Below, piece after piece: positions 17,419-25,885 of a DNA stretch of 39,902 nt. The notes under the pieces are model-generated. The model worked only from the letters and a program-made list of their open reading frames with translations, made no database searches and was not told where the DNA came from. Position 1 is the first letter of the stretch. Every line of letters starts with the position of its first letter. Made by a program: the position numbers and the translations under genes. Origin of the DNA: CAMEON01 sp964427175 (GTDB lineage: Bacteria; Bacillota; Clostridia; Oscillospirales; CAG-272); NCBI GenBank assembly GCA_964427175.1, contig CAYRTP010000004.1, positions 1-39,902 on the forward strand, given 5' to 3'.

Positions 17419-17452
17419 AAAAGCAACGGTTTCTTCGGAAGCCGTTGCTTTT
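17419..17452 (+). terminator. Rho-independent terminator with UUCG loop
   Basis: AAAAGCAACGG pairs with CCGTTGCTTTT, with an inner TTC-TTCG-GAA tetraloop. It follows the small membrane protein gene. Confidence 0.88.
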
Positions 17453-17563
17453 CCTTCTCTCAAAAATATCCATAAATTGTTAATTATTCTACATTTTGTT
17501 ACACTTCCATTCGAGCTACTCGCCACTTTTCCAAAAAAATCAAACAAAAATTCCCCAAAGCCC

Positions 17564-17592
17564 TTGACGAACCGTGGTGAATGTTATATAAT
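17564..17592 (+). promoter_or_regulatory. SigA promoter of the AI-2E-family pair
   Basis: TTGACG (17564-17569), a 17-bp spacer and TATAAT (17587-17592) give a leader of about 90 bases before the start at 17687. Confidence 0.85.
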
Positions 17593-17686
17593 AATATAAG
17601 ATGTTTTTTGTTTTCCGCCGTTCCGGAAATTTCCGACAATCGGACATATCGGCGCGGCAAGCCCCCAAAAGAAAGGACGTTCCGAC

Positions 17687-19150
17687 ATGGCCGAATTGGA
17701 TCCCAAAGAGCAAGCCTCCGCCCAAGCGGAGAACGCTTCGCCCAAAAAGAAATACGTCAAACGAACCGCCTTTTTCATCACCGCCACCATCATCGCACTG
17801 CTCCTGTTCGCCGCGGCTGTCATGGAGCCGTTAGTCAAGGTTCTTCGCTATATCGTCTCCCTCCTCTCCCCCCTCATCATCGGCGGCGTGATCGCGTATC
17901 TCTGCGCCCCCATCCTCAAAATGTACGAGTATCGGGTGTTCCGCCGCATGAAACGAGGAAGCCTGCATAAAGGACTATCTCTGTTTCTGACCGTCATCAC
18001 CGCTTTCGGTATCGTAGCGGTGGTCTGCGTCATGATGATCCCCCAGCTTCTGACCAGCATCAACGAACTCCTGGCCAACCACGAGGCTTACATCAACGGC
18101 TTTTTGGGCTGGTTGCAGAACATTCTCGATAATCTCACCGAAAACCTCCCCGTCGATGTCATCGACATCTCGGATATTGAGAAGCTTACCGATTTCCTCA
18201 CCGAGATCATGGGAGACATGGAAAACAGCTACGTACAGCTCTTTTCCCAGGTTCAAGACATCCTGGCCGAGGGTAACGTACTGCAAAAGGTCTGGGGCCT
18301 GTTTCTGACCTTCTTCAACTCGGTCAAGAATCTGCTTCTGGGCCTGTTCATCGCCTTCTATATCCTGGCATCCAAGGAAAAGCGCATCGCCCAGGTCCGC
18401 AAGTTCCGCCGCGCCATGTTCAACGAGAAGAATGACCGTCGGATCGGTGAGATCGCCACCCTGGCCAACAAGACCTTCGGCGGCTTCATCTACGGTAAGA
18501 TCATGGACTCCCTGGTCATCGGTATTCTGACCTTCGTGATGCTGTCCATTTTTGAGATCTCCCCCTACAACCTGCTCATCTCCACCTTCGTGGGTCTGAC
18601 CAACGTCATTCCCGTATTCGGCCCCTTCATCGGTGCCATCCCCACCTTTTTCGTGGTGCTCATCTCCAACCCCAGCAAGGGACTCTTGTTTCTGTTCCTC
18701 ATCCTCATCATCCAACAGCTGGACGGCAACATCATCGGTCCCAAGATCCTGGGCGATAACACGGGTGTCAGCTCCCTGTGCGTCATCATCGCCATCTCCA
18801 TTTGCAGTACCCTGTGGGGCGTGGCGGGTATGATCATCGGCGTGCCCATCTTCGCCGTGGTCATCGAGTTGGTCAAGCGGATGCTGGAGCAGCGACTCGA
18901 AGCCAAGGGCGAACCCACCGACACCCAGGAATACTACCCCGAAAACGCGGTCGGCAACCCCGAGCTGGACGTTCACTACGAGCACGCTTCCCTGCTCTAC
19001 AGCTACGAGCACTCCCGCATCAAGCCCCGCTTGGAGCGTGGCTGGAATTCTATCCTGAGCCATCTGGGCCGTCAGAGTCACGAGCAGACCGAGGAACACC
19101 CCGACGGCGAAGATGATACGTCCGATTCGGACAAAGACCCGCAATCCTGA
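17687..19150 (+). CDS. AI-2E-family (YtvI/YdbI-type) membrane protein, copy 1
   Basis: The 487-residue protein has the AI-2E transporter family layout. Two N-terminal membrane segments lie at about 28-48 and 58-75, then a third and an amphipathic extracytoplasmic region (about 115-215). Five further hydrophobic segments surround the conserved VFGPFIGAIP (about residues 308-317) and LIIQQLDGNIIGPKILG. Members export small solutes or act as Na+/H+ antiporters; the substrate is unknown here. A cytoplasmic C-terminal tail ends in an acidic stretch (EEHPDGEDDTSDSDKD). GAAAGGACG precedes the start. A paralogue follows directly. Confidence 0.9.
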   Translation: MAELDPKEQASAQAENASPKKKYVKRTAFFITATIIALLLFAAAVMEPLVKVLRYIVSLLSPLIIGGVIAYLCAPILKMYEYRVFRRMKRGSLHKGLSLFLTVITAFGIVAVVCVMMIPQLLTSINELLANHEAYINGFLGWLQNILDNLTENLPVDVIDISDIEKLTDFLTEIMGDMENSYVQLFSQVQDILAEGNVLQKVWGLFLTFFNSVKNLLLGLFIAFYILASKEKRIAQVRKFRRAMFNEKNDRRIGEIATLANKTFGGFIYGKIMDSLVIGILTFVMLSIFEISPYNLLISTFVGLTNVIPVFGPFIGAIPTFFVVLISNPSKGLLFLFLILIIQQLDGNIIGPKILGDNTGVSSLCVIIAISICSTLWGVAGMIIGVPIFAVVIELVKRMLEQRLEAKGEPTDTQEYYPENAVGNPELDVHYEHASLLYSYEHSRIKPRLERGWNSILSHLGRQSHEQTEEHPDGEDDTSDSDKDPQS

Positions 19151-19160
19151 TCTCACCCGA

Positions 19161-19188
19161 AGGCACTCGGTATTCTTGCCGAGTGCCT
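19161..19188 (+). terminator. Hairpin between the two AI-2E-family genes
   Basis: AGGCACTCGG pairs with CCGAGTGCCT around an 8-base loop, followed only by GTCCCTT. The weak T-run suggests partial termination or an RNA stability role, not a full stop. Confidence 0.5.
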
Positions 19189-19241
19189 GTCCCTTCCGCA
19201 TCTCCCTTCCGTAAGGAAAATTTTTCTGTTCGGAGGTCATT

Positions 19242-20810
19242 ATGACTGATTCTCAAAAATCTCCCCTCACTTCGGAGCCTATGGACAATCCCGCAGAGGA
19301 GCCGATTGAACAACAGCCTGTTGATGAGCAGTCGTATGACGGGCGATCAACCATTCCGCCGCCCGCATCCAATACCCGCGTCAAGAAGCGGGTCCCAAAA
19401 CGCCTGTTCTTCTTCAGTACCCTGGCCATCATCGCCATCATCCTGTACTGCATCGTCAATGCCGACAGCTTTGTCTCGGTATTCAACCGTTTGGGTGACG
19501 TGCTGGCCCCCATCCTCGTCGGATGCATCATCGCGTACCTGTGCAACCCGTTTTTGCGCTTTTTTGAGTTTCTGGTATTCCGCAAAATGGGCCAGAGCAA
19601 CCTGCGAAGGGTGCTCTCACTCCTATGCACGATACTGGTGGTTTTCGGCATCCTGTCCGTGGTCATCGCTCTGATCGTCCCCGAGCTCATCGACAGCATC
19701 CGTCAGCTGGTCCTCAATTATGAGTACTACCTGAACCACCTGCTGTCCTTCGTCCAGTCCATCATCGATAAGTTCCAGCTGGACCTGGACATTTCGGACG
19801 TAGAGAAGTTCACCGCCCTCATCGTCCAGTTGTTTGGTACCGCCGAGGAAGCCGTTGCCAAGCTACTCTCCGCTCTCCAGGGCTTAACCGAGAGCGTCGC
19901 CCTGTTTGATAACATCTGGGCCTTCGTGGTCAACCTGTTTAACACATTCAAGAACCTGCTCTTGGGTCTCTTCATCGCCCTCTACATCCTGTCCTCCAAG
20001 GAAAAGCGCAAGGCGCAGATCAGCAAGTTCCGCGCCGCCTTCTTCTCGGACCATCAAAACGAAAAGATCACCACCGTGGTCAAGCTGGTGGATCAGACCT
20101 TCGGCGGCTACATCAAGGGCCTGCTGTTGGATGCCCTGGCTGTGGGCGTAGTGACCTTCCTGCTCCTGTCCATCTGCAAGGTTTCGGAGTATAACCTGCT
20201 GATCGCCGCCATCTGCGCCGTGACCAACATCATTCCCGTGTTCGGTCCCTTCATCGGTGCCATCCCCTCGGGTCTGATCGTGCTGATCTCCAACCCTGAA
20301 AAGTTCATCCTGTTCGTGGTCCTGATCCTGATCATCCAGCAGATCGACGGCAACATCCTCTGCCCCATCATCCAGGGAAATAATACGGGTGTCAGCTCCC
20401 TGGCCGTCATCATCGCCATTACCGTAATGGGCGGATTCTTCGGCATCATCGGTATGGTCATCGGCGTGCCTGTGTTCGCCGTCATCATCGAGCTGGTCAA
20501 GCAGACCATCGAGAGCCGTCTCACAAAGCAGGGGAAGGCCACCGACACCACCCACTACTACCCCGTCAACGCGGTGGGCAACGCCGAGGAGGACGTGTAC
20601 TACGAGCACGCCCACTGGAAATATAAGTACGATCACTCCCGTCTCAAGCCCCACGTGGATAAATTCCTGGCGGCGGTCGGGCGTATCAGAAAGAAAAAGA
20701 AATCCAACGGCAAAAACAACAGCAACGGCCATAAGAAAAACAACGCATCGGGCAACAAAAAACACAACTCCCCGAGCAAAAAGCATAAGAACGGCAAGAA
20801 GAAAAAGTAA
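19242..20810 (+). CDS. AI-2E-family (YtvI/YdbI-type) membrane protein, copy 2
   Basis: This 522-residue paralogue of the preceding gene keeps the same core (NIIPVFGPFIGAIP, LIIQQIDGN, GVSSLAVIIA). It also keeps the same post-membrane segment, with YYPVNAVGN here against YYPENAVGN in copy 1, then YEHA and a HSRLKP-type motif. It differs at the ends. The N-terminus has a longer acidic and polar leader. The C-terminus is a 45-residue Lys/Asn/His/Ser low-complexity tail (KKKKSNGKNNSNGHKKN, ending GKKKK), opposite in charge to the copy 1 tail. GGAGG precedes the start. The pair looks like a tandem duplication with divergent tails. Confidence 0.9.
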   Translation: MTDSQKSPLTSEPMDNPAEEPIEQQPVDEQSYDGRSTIPPPASNTRVKKRVPKRLFFFSTLAIIAIILYCIVNADSFVSVFNRLGDVLAPILVGCIIAYLCNPFLRFFEFLVFRKMGQSNLRRVLSLLCTILVVFGILSVVIALIVPELIDSIRQLVLNYEYYLNHLLSFVQSIIDKFQLDLDISDVEKFTALIVQLFGTAEEAVAKLLSALQGLTESVALFDNIWAFVVNLFNTFKNLLLGLFIALYILSSKEKRKAQISKFRAAFFSDHQNEKITTVVKLVDQTFGGYIKGLLLDALAVGVVTFLLLSICKVSEYNLLIAAICAVTNIIPVFGPFIGAIPSGLIVLISNPEKFILFVVLILIIQQIDGNILCPIIQGNNTGVSSLAVIIAITVMGGFFGIIGMVIGVPVFAVIIELVKQTIESRLTKQGKATDTTHYYPVNAVGNAEEDVYYEHAHWKYKYDHSRLKPHVDKFLAAVGRIRKKKKSNGKNNSNGHKKNNASGNKKHNSPSKKHKNGKKKK

Positions 20811-20852
20811 TCCTAATGCTAATTCACAAACAAAAACTTGAATAAGAGAGCG

Positions 20853-20991
20853 TGCCTCCGGCGGCTTAAGGGCCTTTTGAAAAAGGCCCTTAAGAATCCC
20901 CAAAACTTTGAAAAGGGATTTATGAGGGATACGAGAGGACACCAAGAGCCATAGAGGGCATCACCATGGGGCCCCTGCCCCATTGGTATAT
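20853..20991. repeat. Dispersed hairpin repeat, copy 1
   Basis: The gap 20811-21116 has no gene. It holds a ~139-bp sequence that recurs at 28645-28783 with about eight mismatches. The element begins TGCCTCCGGCGG and contains a perfect 14-bp inverted repeat CTTAAGGGCCTTTT-GA-AAAAGGCCCTTAAG (20865-20894). It ends near a second hairpin ATGGGG-CCCCTG-CCCCAT. No gene-like frame is present. The rest of the gap is AT-rich and leads into the htpG ribosome binding site. A -10-like TATGAT at 21072 has no convincing -35. Confidence 0.9.
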
Positions 20992-21116
20992 GGGGCTGTA
21001 TTCAAGTTTTTTATTGTAAAATAGTATAAGGCAATCCCGCTGTTCTTCATGTTCGTTTCACAAAAAAGGACTATGATAGTTCCATCAAAATTCGCACATA
21101 CCGGAGGTATCCCATC

Positions 21117-23048
21117 ATGAATCAGCAATCCAATCGCCGCACGGGCGGCATTTCGGTCGAAACGGCCCACATTTTCCCCATCATCAAGAAGTGGCTCTAT
21201 TCTGAGAAGGACATCTTTCTCCGTGAGCTGGTCTCCAACGCCGCCGACGCGGTCACCAAGCACCAGCGTCTGATCTCCCTGGGCGAGATCGAGGGTGAGG
21301 ACGAAAGCTACCGCATCACGGTCACGGTGGACAAGGATGCCGGCACCCTCACCGTGTCCGACAACGGTATCGGTATGACCGAGGACGAGGTCACCCGCTA
21401 CCTGGGCAACATCGCTCTGTCGGGTGCTTTGGACTTCATCAACAAGTACGAGGGCGAGCAGAAGGACGGAAACGGGGCCAAGAACGGCACCGGTATCATC
21501 GGTCATTTCGGCCTGGGCTTCTACTCGGCCTTCATGGTAGCCGACACCATTGAGGTCATCACCCGCTCCTACACGGGAACCGAGACCATCCGTTGGGTCT
21601 GCAACGCCGACGGAAGCTACGAGTTCACCGATGCTCCCTACGCCCTGGAGCGCGGTACCGACATCATCCTCCACGTCACCGAGGAGGAGGCCGCCTACCT
21701 GGGTGCCTACAAGATCAAGGAAATGCTGGACAAGTACTGCTCCTTCATGCCCACCGAGATCTACTTCGCAGACGCAAACGCCGAGGAGGATAAGGCCGCC
21801 GAGCCCGCATCCGAGGACGGCGAGGAGGCCGCTCCCGCCGAGCCCCCCCCCATCAACGATACCACCCCTCTGTGGCAGAAATCCCCCTCGGAGTGCACCG
21901 AGGAGGAGTATAAGGACTTCTACCGCAAGGTGTTCCACGATTTCCGCGAGCCTCTGTTCCACATCCACATCAACGCCGACTACCCCCTCAACTTCAAGGG
22001 TATTCTCTACTTCCCCCGCCTGGGCAACGAGTACGAGTCCATTGAGGGCCAGGTCAAGCTCTACTACAATCAGGTCTTCGTGGCCGATAACGTAAGCGAG
22101 GTCATTCCCGAGTATCTCTTGATGCTCAAGGGTGTGCTGGACTGCCCCGAGCTTCCTCTGAACGTCTCCCGCAGTTACCTGCAGAACAACACCTACGTCT
22201 CCAAGGTCTCGGCCCACATCGTCAAGAAGGTCTGCGACAAGCTCAACTCCCTCTGCGACACCGACCGCGAGACCTACGAGGGTGTCTGGGACAGCATCCG
22301 CACCTTCGTGGAGTATGCTTGTATGCGTGACCGCAAGTTCTACGACCGCGTGAAGAACTCCCTGCTGTTCAAGCTCACCGACGGCAAGTACGTCACCATC
22401 GAGGAGTATTTCAAGACCGAGGACGGGGCCGCCGAGCCCGCTGAGAAGATCGTCTACTACACCTCCGATCCCGAGGGCCAGGCCCAGTACGTATCCCTCT
22501 TTGAGGCCGAGGGCATCCGCGTGGCCATCCTGGACAAGCTCATCGACTCCCAGTTCGTACAGATGTACGAGTCCTACGCAGGCTCTGATCAGAACGCCGT
22601 CAAGTTCCAGCGGATCGATGCCGACGTAGCCGCCGCCCTGACCCGCGACGGAGACGTGACCGAAAGCGAGGCACTCACCGCCCTCTACCGTAAGGTCAGC
22701 GGCAACGATAAGCTGGAGGTCAAGTACACCTCCCTCAAGGACGAGTCGGTCCCTGCCATGCTGACGGTATCCGAGCAGTCCCGCCGTATGGAGGAGATGA
22801 TGAAGATGTACGCCATGCAGGGCGGCATGGACGGTATGCCTTCCTACCCCGTGGAGTACACCCTGACCGTCAACAACGCCTCGGCACTGACCACCCGCAT
22901 GATGGACCTCTGCGACACCGAGCCCGACAAGGCCGAGCTGCTGGCCGCCCAGGTCTACCGTCTCTGCCTCCTGTCCCAGCGCCGTCTCACCGCCGAGGAG
23001 CTGAAGTCCTTCCTGGCAGGCAGCTTTGATCTGTTGGGCAAGCTGTAA
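21117..23048 (+). CDS. htpG: Molecular chaperone HtpG (Hsp90)
   Basis: The 643-residue cytoplasmic ATP-dependent chaperone has all Hsp90 N-domain motifs. These are RELVSNAADA with catalytic E37 and N41, DNGIGM at 82-87, and GIIGHFGLGFYSAF at about 126-139. The middle domain includes RSYLQNN. A short acidic linker (about 232-256, EEDKAAEP and EDGEEAAPAEPPP) separates N and middle domains and is longer than in typical bacterial HtpG. The C-terminal dimerisation domain is complete. CGGAGGTAT precedes the start. No CIRCE operator is seen. The next gene begins 3 bases after the stop. Confidence 0.96.
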   Translation: MNQQSNRRTGGISVETAHIFPIIKKWLYSEKDIFLRELVSNAADAVTKHQRLISLGEIEGEDESYRITVTVDKDAGTLTVSDNGIGMTEDEVTRYLGNIALSGALDFINKYEGEQKDGNGAKNGTGIIGHFGLGFYSAFMVADTIEVITRSYTGTETIRWVCNADGSYEFTDAPYALERGTDIILHVTEEEAAYLGAYKIKEMLDKYCSFMPTEIYFADANAEEDKAAEPASEDGEEAAPAEPPPINDTTPLWQKSPSECTEEEYKDFYRKVFHDFREPLFHIHINADYPLNFKGILYFPRLGNEYESIEGQVKLYYNQVFVADNVSEVIPEYLLMLKGVLDCPELPLNVSRSYLQNNTYVSKVSAHIVKKVCDKLNSLCDTDRETYEGVWDSIRTFVEYACMRDRKFYDRVKNSLLFKLTDGKYVTIEEYFKTEDGAAEPAEKIVYYTSDPEGQAQYVSLFEAEGIRVAILDKLIDSQFVQMYESYAGSDQNAVKFQRIDADVAAALTRDGDVTESEALTALYRKVSGNDKLEVKYTSLKDESVPAMLTVSEQSRRMEEMMKMYAMQGGMDGMPSYPVEYTLTVNNASALTTRMMDLCDTEPDKAELLAAQVYRLCLLSQRRLTAEELKSFLAGSFDLLGKL

Positions 23049-23051
23049 GCC

Positions 23052-24089
23052 ATGTCCTTCCTCAATACCGACATCCCCGAGCTTTCGGGCTTTGATTCGG
23101 GCCTCTGCCTCACCAACCTGGACCTGTTGGCCCTGCGCCAGGATCGGGTCAGCGAATCGGTACTGGCCGTCCTCTCGGAGTTGGCCGATGCCCTCATCCA
23201 GGATGCGGGAGGAGATCCCGACACGGTGGACAGCATTCTCCTCTCCCTCCAGAGTCCCCCCGACATGGAGGAGGATGCGGGCATGGACCCGGGCATGAAT
23301 CCCCGCGTGGCCTCCGCTGTGGCCCCCATCAATCTGGATGCCATCCGCCGTATGTCAGCCCGCTCGGGGCTCTACGCCCGTCTGATCCTCTACCGTATGA
23401 TTGAGGAGCGGATGCCCTCCCGTCCGCCTGTCCAACCTGAGCCCTCCCCCCGCTCCGCCCTCCCCCATACGGCGCGGGGACGGGTGGCCTATATGCCGGG
23501 CTCCTTTGCGGACAAGGCCTACCTACGGCTCACCGCCCCTTTGAAAAACCCCCGCGCCGCCGCCACGGCCAGCTTCGTGGATGCCTGCGAGGAGGTCCAC
23601 AGCGGGCTGTGCGAATACTGCATCCTCCCCCTGGAGAACACCCACAACGGTCGGCTCACCGCCTTTACCCGTCTGATCCTGCGCTATCGCCTGCAGGTGG
23701 TGGCGGTCTGCGACCTGGAAAACGGAGCCGCCGACGGCCAGACCACCCGCTTCGCCCTCCTGCGGGAGGCCGACGAGAGCCAATTCCCCACGCCTCTGAC
23801 CACCGACGGGGGCGAGCGTCCTTCCCCCCTCTACTTGGAGCTGGTCCACCTCACCGACTCCCCCTCTCTGACCGACCTGCTGGTTGCCGCAGAGTTCTGC
23901 GATCTGCCCCTGTGCCGCGCCGACACCCTGCCCCGCTTTGACGAGCTGGAGGCCATCATCGAGGACGAGCCCGCCGTAGCCTTTGCCTGCGTGCTGAACG
24001 CCGAGGAGGGAGACCTGACCACCTTCCGCCGTTTCCTCACCCTGGAGGCCCCCGAGGACATCCTCACGGGGCTCTACGGAACTGTATAA
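23052..24089 (+). CDS. Prephenate dehydratase-derived protein with ACT-like domain, second lobe missing
   Basis: The 345-residue protein begins 3 bases after htpG, so it is cotranscribed. Residues 144-235 match the first lobe of prephenate dehydratase (PheA): VAYMPGSFADKAYL, a helix in place of the SFxDVFEAVExG motif, and LPLENTHNG (193-200) in place of VPIENSxEG. It then jumps to DGQTTRFALL (228-237), the family's TRF strand. About 80 residues forming the second lobe are absent. Residues 258-342 resemble the PheA ACT domain (YLELVHLTDSPSLTDLL, ILTGLYG) but lack its ESRP motif. The N-terminal 120 residues are helical and unassigned. Catalysis seems unlikely; phenylalanine sensing or protein binding is possible. 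The match is by eye only. Confidence 0.7.
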   Translation: MSFLNTDIPELSGFDSGLCLTNLDLLALRQDRVSESVLAVLSELADALIQDAGGDPDTVDSILLSLQSPPDMEEDAGMDPGMNPRVASAVAPINLDAIRRMSARSGLYARLILYRMIEERMPSRPPVQPEPSPRSALPHTARGRVAYMPGSFADKAYLRLTAPLKNPRAAATASFVDACEEVHSGLCEYCILPLENTHNGRLTAFTRLILRYRLQVVAVCDLENGAADGQTTRFALLREADESQFPTPLTTDGGERPSPLYLELVHLTDSPSLTDLLVAAEFCDLPLCRADTLPRFDELEAIIEDEPAVAFACVLNAEEGDLTTFRRFLTLEAPEDILTGLYGTV

Positions 24090-24113
24090 TTTATTTGAAA
24101 GGAAATTCACATC

Positions 24114-24371
24114 ATGAACCGCTACACTTACAAGCCCAGCGGTGTTTGCTCCCGCCAGATCGACATTGACGTAGAGGGCGACACCATCGTAAAGGTTGCC
24201 TTCACCGGCGGTTGCTCGGGTAACACCCAGGGCGTTGCCGCTCTCATCGCCGGCATGAACATCGACGAGGCTATCTCCCGCATCGAGGGCATCCACTGCG
24301 GTCCCCGTCCCACCTCCTGCCCCGACCAGCTCTCCAAGGCCCTCAAGACTTACAAGGCTGAGCAGGCTTGA
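24114..24371 (+). CDS. TSCPD-domain protein (TIGR03905 type)
   Basis: This 85-residue protein is a small clostridial family named for the TSCPD motif, present here at 67-71. Four cysteines (C12, C34, C62, C69) are placed as in the family and could bind a metal. Related domains occur at the ends of some ribonucleotide reductases. The function is unknown. The start follows GAAAGGAAATTCACATC, 24 bases after the PheA-derived gene, and a strong terminator follows. It is probably the last gene of the htpG transcript. Confidence 0.88.
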   Translation: MNRYTYKPSGVCSRQIDIDVEGDTIVKVAFTGGCSGNTQGVAALIAGMNIDEAISRIEGIHCGPRPTSCPDQLSKALKTYKAEQA

Positions 24372-24427
24372 TTGGAAGAACACGCCTCCAAAAAACTTTC
24401 CGACGTAAACCTTATCAAAACAAACAG

Positions 24428-24473
24428 AAAAAGAGAGAACGCAGTGGCTTTGACCGCTTTGTTCTCTCTTTTT
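24428..24473. terminator. Bidirectional terminator
   Basis: AAAAAGAGAGAAC pairs with GTTCTCTCTTTTT around an inner AGTGG/CCGCT hairpin. It lies between the TSCPD gene (+) and the stop of the UxaC-derived gene (-) and can end both. Confidence 0.88.
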
Positions 24474-24475
24474 GC

Positions 24476-25354
24476 TTATTCAATTACCACGCCACGCCCC
24501 AAGGGAGCTACGGCGGCATAGGCGGTGAGGCGGGCTTTCTGCTCCCTATCGGTGGTACAGGAGGACAGGTCCACCCCCGTTCCCACGGTGGCGTACAGCC
24601 CGCTGACCGCTCCCGCATGAGTGGGGTCCGTGGGGATCCACACCAGCTTGGGAAGGGCGCGGGAGCTGTCCAGATAGGCCAGCAGGGCGGTCACCTCGGC
24701 GGGAGAACCTCCCCGCACCAGCAGGTTTCCTCCCCGTCGGACAGTGGCCAGCCCCCATACCCGCAGGGCCTGGGTCCACAGCAGGTTCCGCTCGTGGGCG
24801 GACAGTTCTTCCCCGCCGCTCCGCTTGCGGAGTGCCTCTCCCGCGTGGTAGGGGTCGGGGCGGACAAATTCGTAATCCTCGGGGAGCCGACACAGCGGAT
24901 GCACCCCGCCCGCCGTCAGCGCGGCCTCCAGCTCCCGTGTCCAGGCACCCAAATTTTCTCCTTGCACGGTTTCGGGAGCTGGCAAGACGGTCAGCTCCGC
25001 TCCGATCAGTCGGCACCCGGGTTCACTGGGAGCACAATAGGGGCAGACAGGCGGGAGCATCAGGGGCGATGCCGAGCAGCCGTACCAATGACGATCGGTC
25101 CAGGCCGACCAAAAATCTCGGGCCGTGTGGGGGCACAGGGGGATACGGATCCCCGTGGCCTCGCGTAGGGCACTCTCCACCGCTTCCCGCATAGGGTGGC
25201 CCGCACACAGAGGCATCGCCTCCGCCAGGGCCAGGAATTTGTCATAATCCGAGGCTCCTCCCGTGATGTAGGCCTCATGGATGCCGCAGGCACGGAGGAG
25301 ACGGGCAAGGTTCTCGTTTCGCCCCAGGCCCAGGCTATGTGCCGGATTTCTCAT
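24476..25354 (-). CDS. Uronate isomerase (UxaC)-derived protein, metal-site residues missing
   Basis: The 292-residue protein aligns by eye with uronate isomerase, which is about 450-470 residues long. LLRACGIHEAYITGGASDYDKFLALAE (20-45) with the following GHP and HTARDFW (76-82) match the enzyme's RCGVxExYITGxxSxxEK...GNP...TAxxIW block. VRPDPYHA (164-171) matches its WRPDRA, and LPKLVWIPTDPTH (234-246) its late LPK...LDPTH strand. Lost are the N-terminal HxHL metal ligands, TTDDP (here LPAPETV), and the late WWFND (here SSCTTD). Four cysteines at 93, 104, 107 and 114 are extra. The start at 25354 has GGAGGG 7 bases upstream. Probably not an isomerase; role unknown. Confidence 0.75.
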   Translation of the reverse strand: MRNPAHSLGLGRNENLARLLRACGIHEAYITGGASDYDKFLALAEAMPLCAGHPMREAVESALREATGIRIPLCPHTARDFWSAWTDRHWYGCSASPLMLPPVCPYCAPSEPGCRLIGAELTVLPAPETVQGENLGAWTRELEAALTAGGVHPLCRLPEDYEFVRPDPYHAGEALRKRSGGEELSAHERNLLWTQALRVWGLATVRRGGNLLVRGGSPAEVTALLAYLDSSRALPKLVWIPTDPTHAGAVSGLYATVGTGVDLSSCTTDREQKARLTAYAAVAPLGRGVVIE

Positions 25355-25388
25355 ATCTGCTCCCTCCATATCGTCACATTTAAAACAG

Positions 25389-25414
25389 AAAAGGGCCGCG
25401 CAAGCGACCCTTTT
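25389..25414 (-). terminator. Hairpin between the small lipoprotein gene and the UxaC-derived gene
   Basis: AAAAGGG-C-CGC pairs with GCG-A-CCCTTTT around GCAA, with one mismatch. Read on the minus strand it ends in TTTTC, directly after the lipoprotein stop. Confidence 0.7.
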
Positions 25415-25425
25415 CATCGATCTGA

Positions 25426-25767
25426 TTAGTCGACCTTCTTGTACTCGACAATGCCGATCTTGATGGAATCTTCCTTCTCCTCGAAATCGAAGGTGCCGTT
25501 GTACTCATCGGCCTTCTCGTCATCGCTCTCGAAGGTAAAGGTGATCTTATCGTCAGCGATCTTGTAAGTACCCTCAGCGGTGAACACGGAAGAACCGAGC
25601 AGCTTAACGGTAATGGTTACCTTGCTACCCTTGAACTCGTAGGTTGCACCGGAGCCCAGGACCTCTGCAGAATACTCACCGGACAGCTTCTTGCCGCAGG
25701 AAGCAAACACAAACAGAACCATGGTCAGAGCCATAACCAGAGCCAGAACACGAATAGACTTCTTCAT
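25426..25767 (-). CDS. Small lipoprotein, beta-rich
   Basis: This 113-residue protein has a lipoprotein signal (MKKSIRVLALVMALTMVLFV) and lipobox FASC, with C24 lipidated. The mature 90 residues alternate short strands with lysines and acidic residues (GEYSAEVLG, TYEFKGSKVTITVK, GTYKIADDKITFTFE). This resembles the small beta-barrel domains found in many clostridial lipoproteins (a lipocalin-like or DUF5640-like pattern). AAGGAGACTGTTGAG precedes the start and a consensus promoter lies upstream, so it is probably well expressed. The function is unknown. Confidence 0.85.
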   Translation of the reverse strand: MKKSIRVLALVMALTMVLFVFASCGKKLSGEYSAEVLGSGATYEFKGSKVTITVKLLGSSVFTAEGTYKIADDKITFTFESDDEKADEYNGTFDFEEKEDSIKIGIVEYKKVD

Positions 25768-25814
25768 CTCAACAGTCTCCTTTCATAGTGTTTACGGGAA
25801 ACCCGCATACTCAT

Positions 25815-25843
25815 ATTATAGCGTATGACCAAAATTTTGTCAA
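25815..25843 (-). promoter_or_regulatory. Consensus SigA promoter of the small lipoprotein gene
   Basis: On the minus strand TTGACA (25843-25838), a 17-bp spacer and TATAAT (25820-25815) match the consensus fully. The leader is about 40 bases. Confidence 0.92.
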
Positions 25844-25885
25844 GGGGTTTTCCGAAAAATCATCACAAAACCGACAAACAAAAAA

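Noticed and set aside
20925..20957. Ten-codon frame inside the dispersed repeats (also in copy 2)
   Set aside because: Two of the differences between copies change amino acids, there is no ribosome binding site, and the hairpins are the better conserved part.
21060..21116. CIRCE or heat-shock operator before htpG
   Set aside because: No TTAGCACTC/GAGTGCTAA inverted repeat is present, and the -10-like TATGAT has no acceptable -35.
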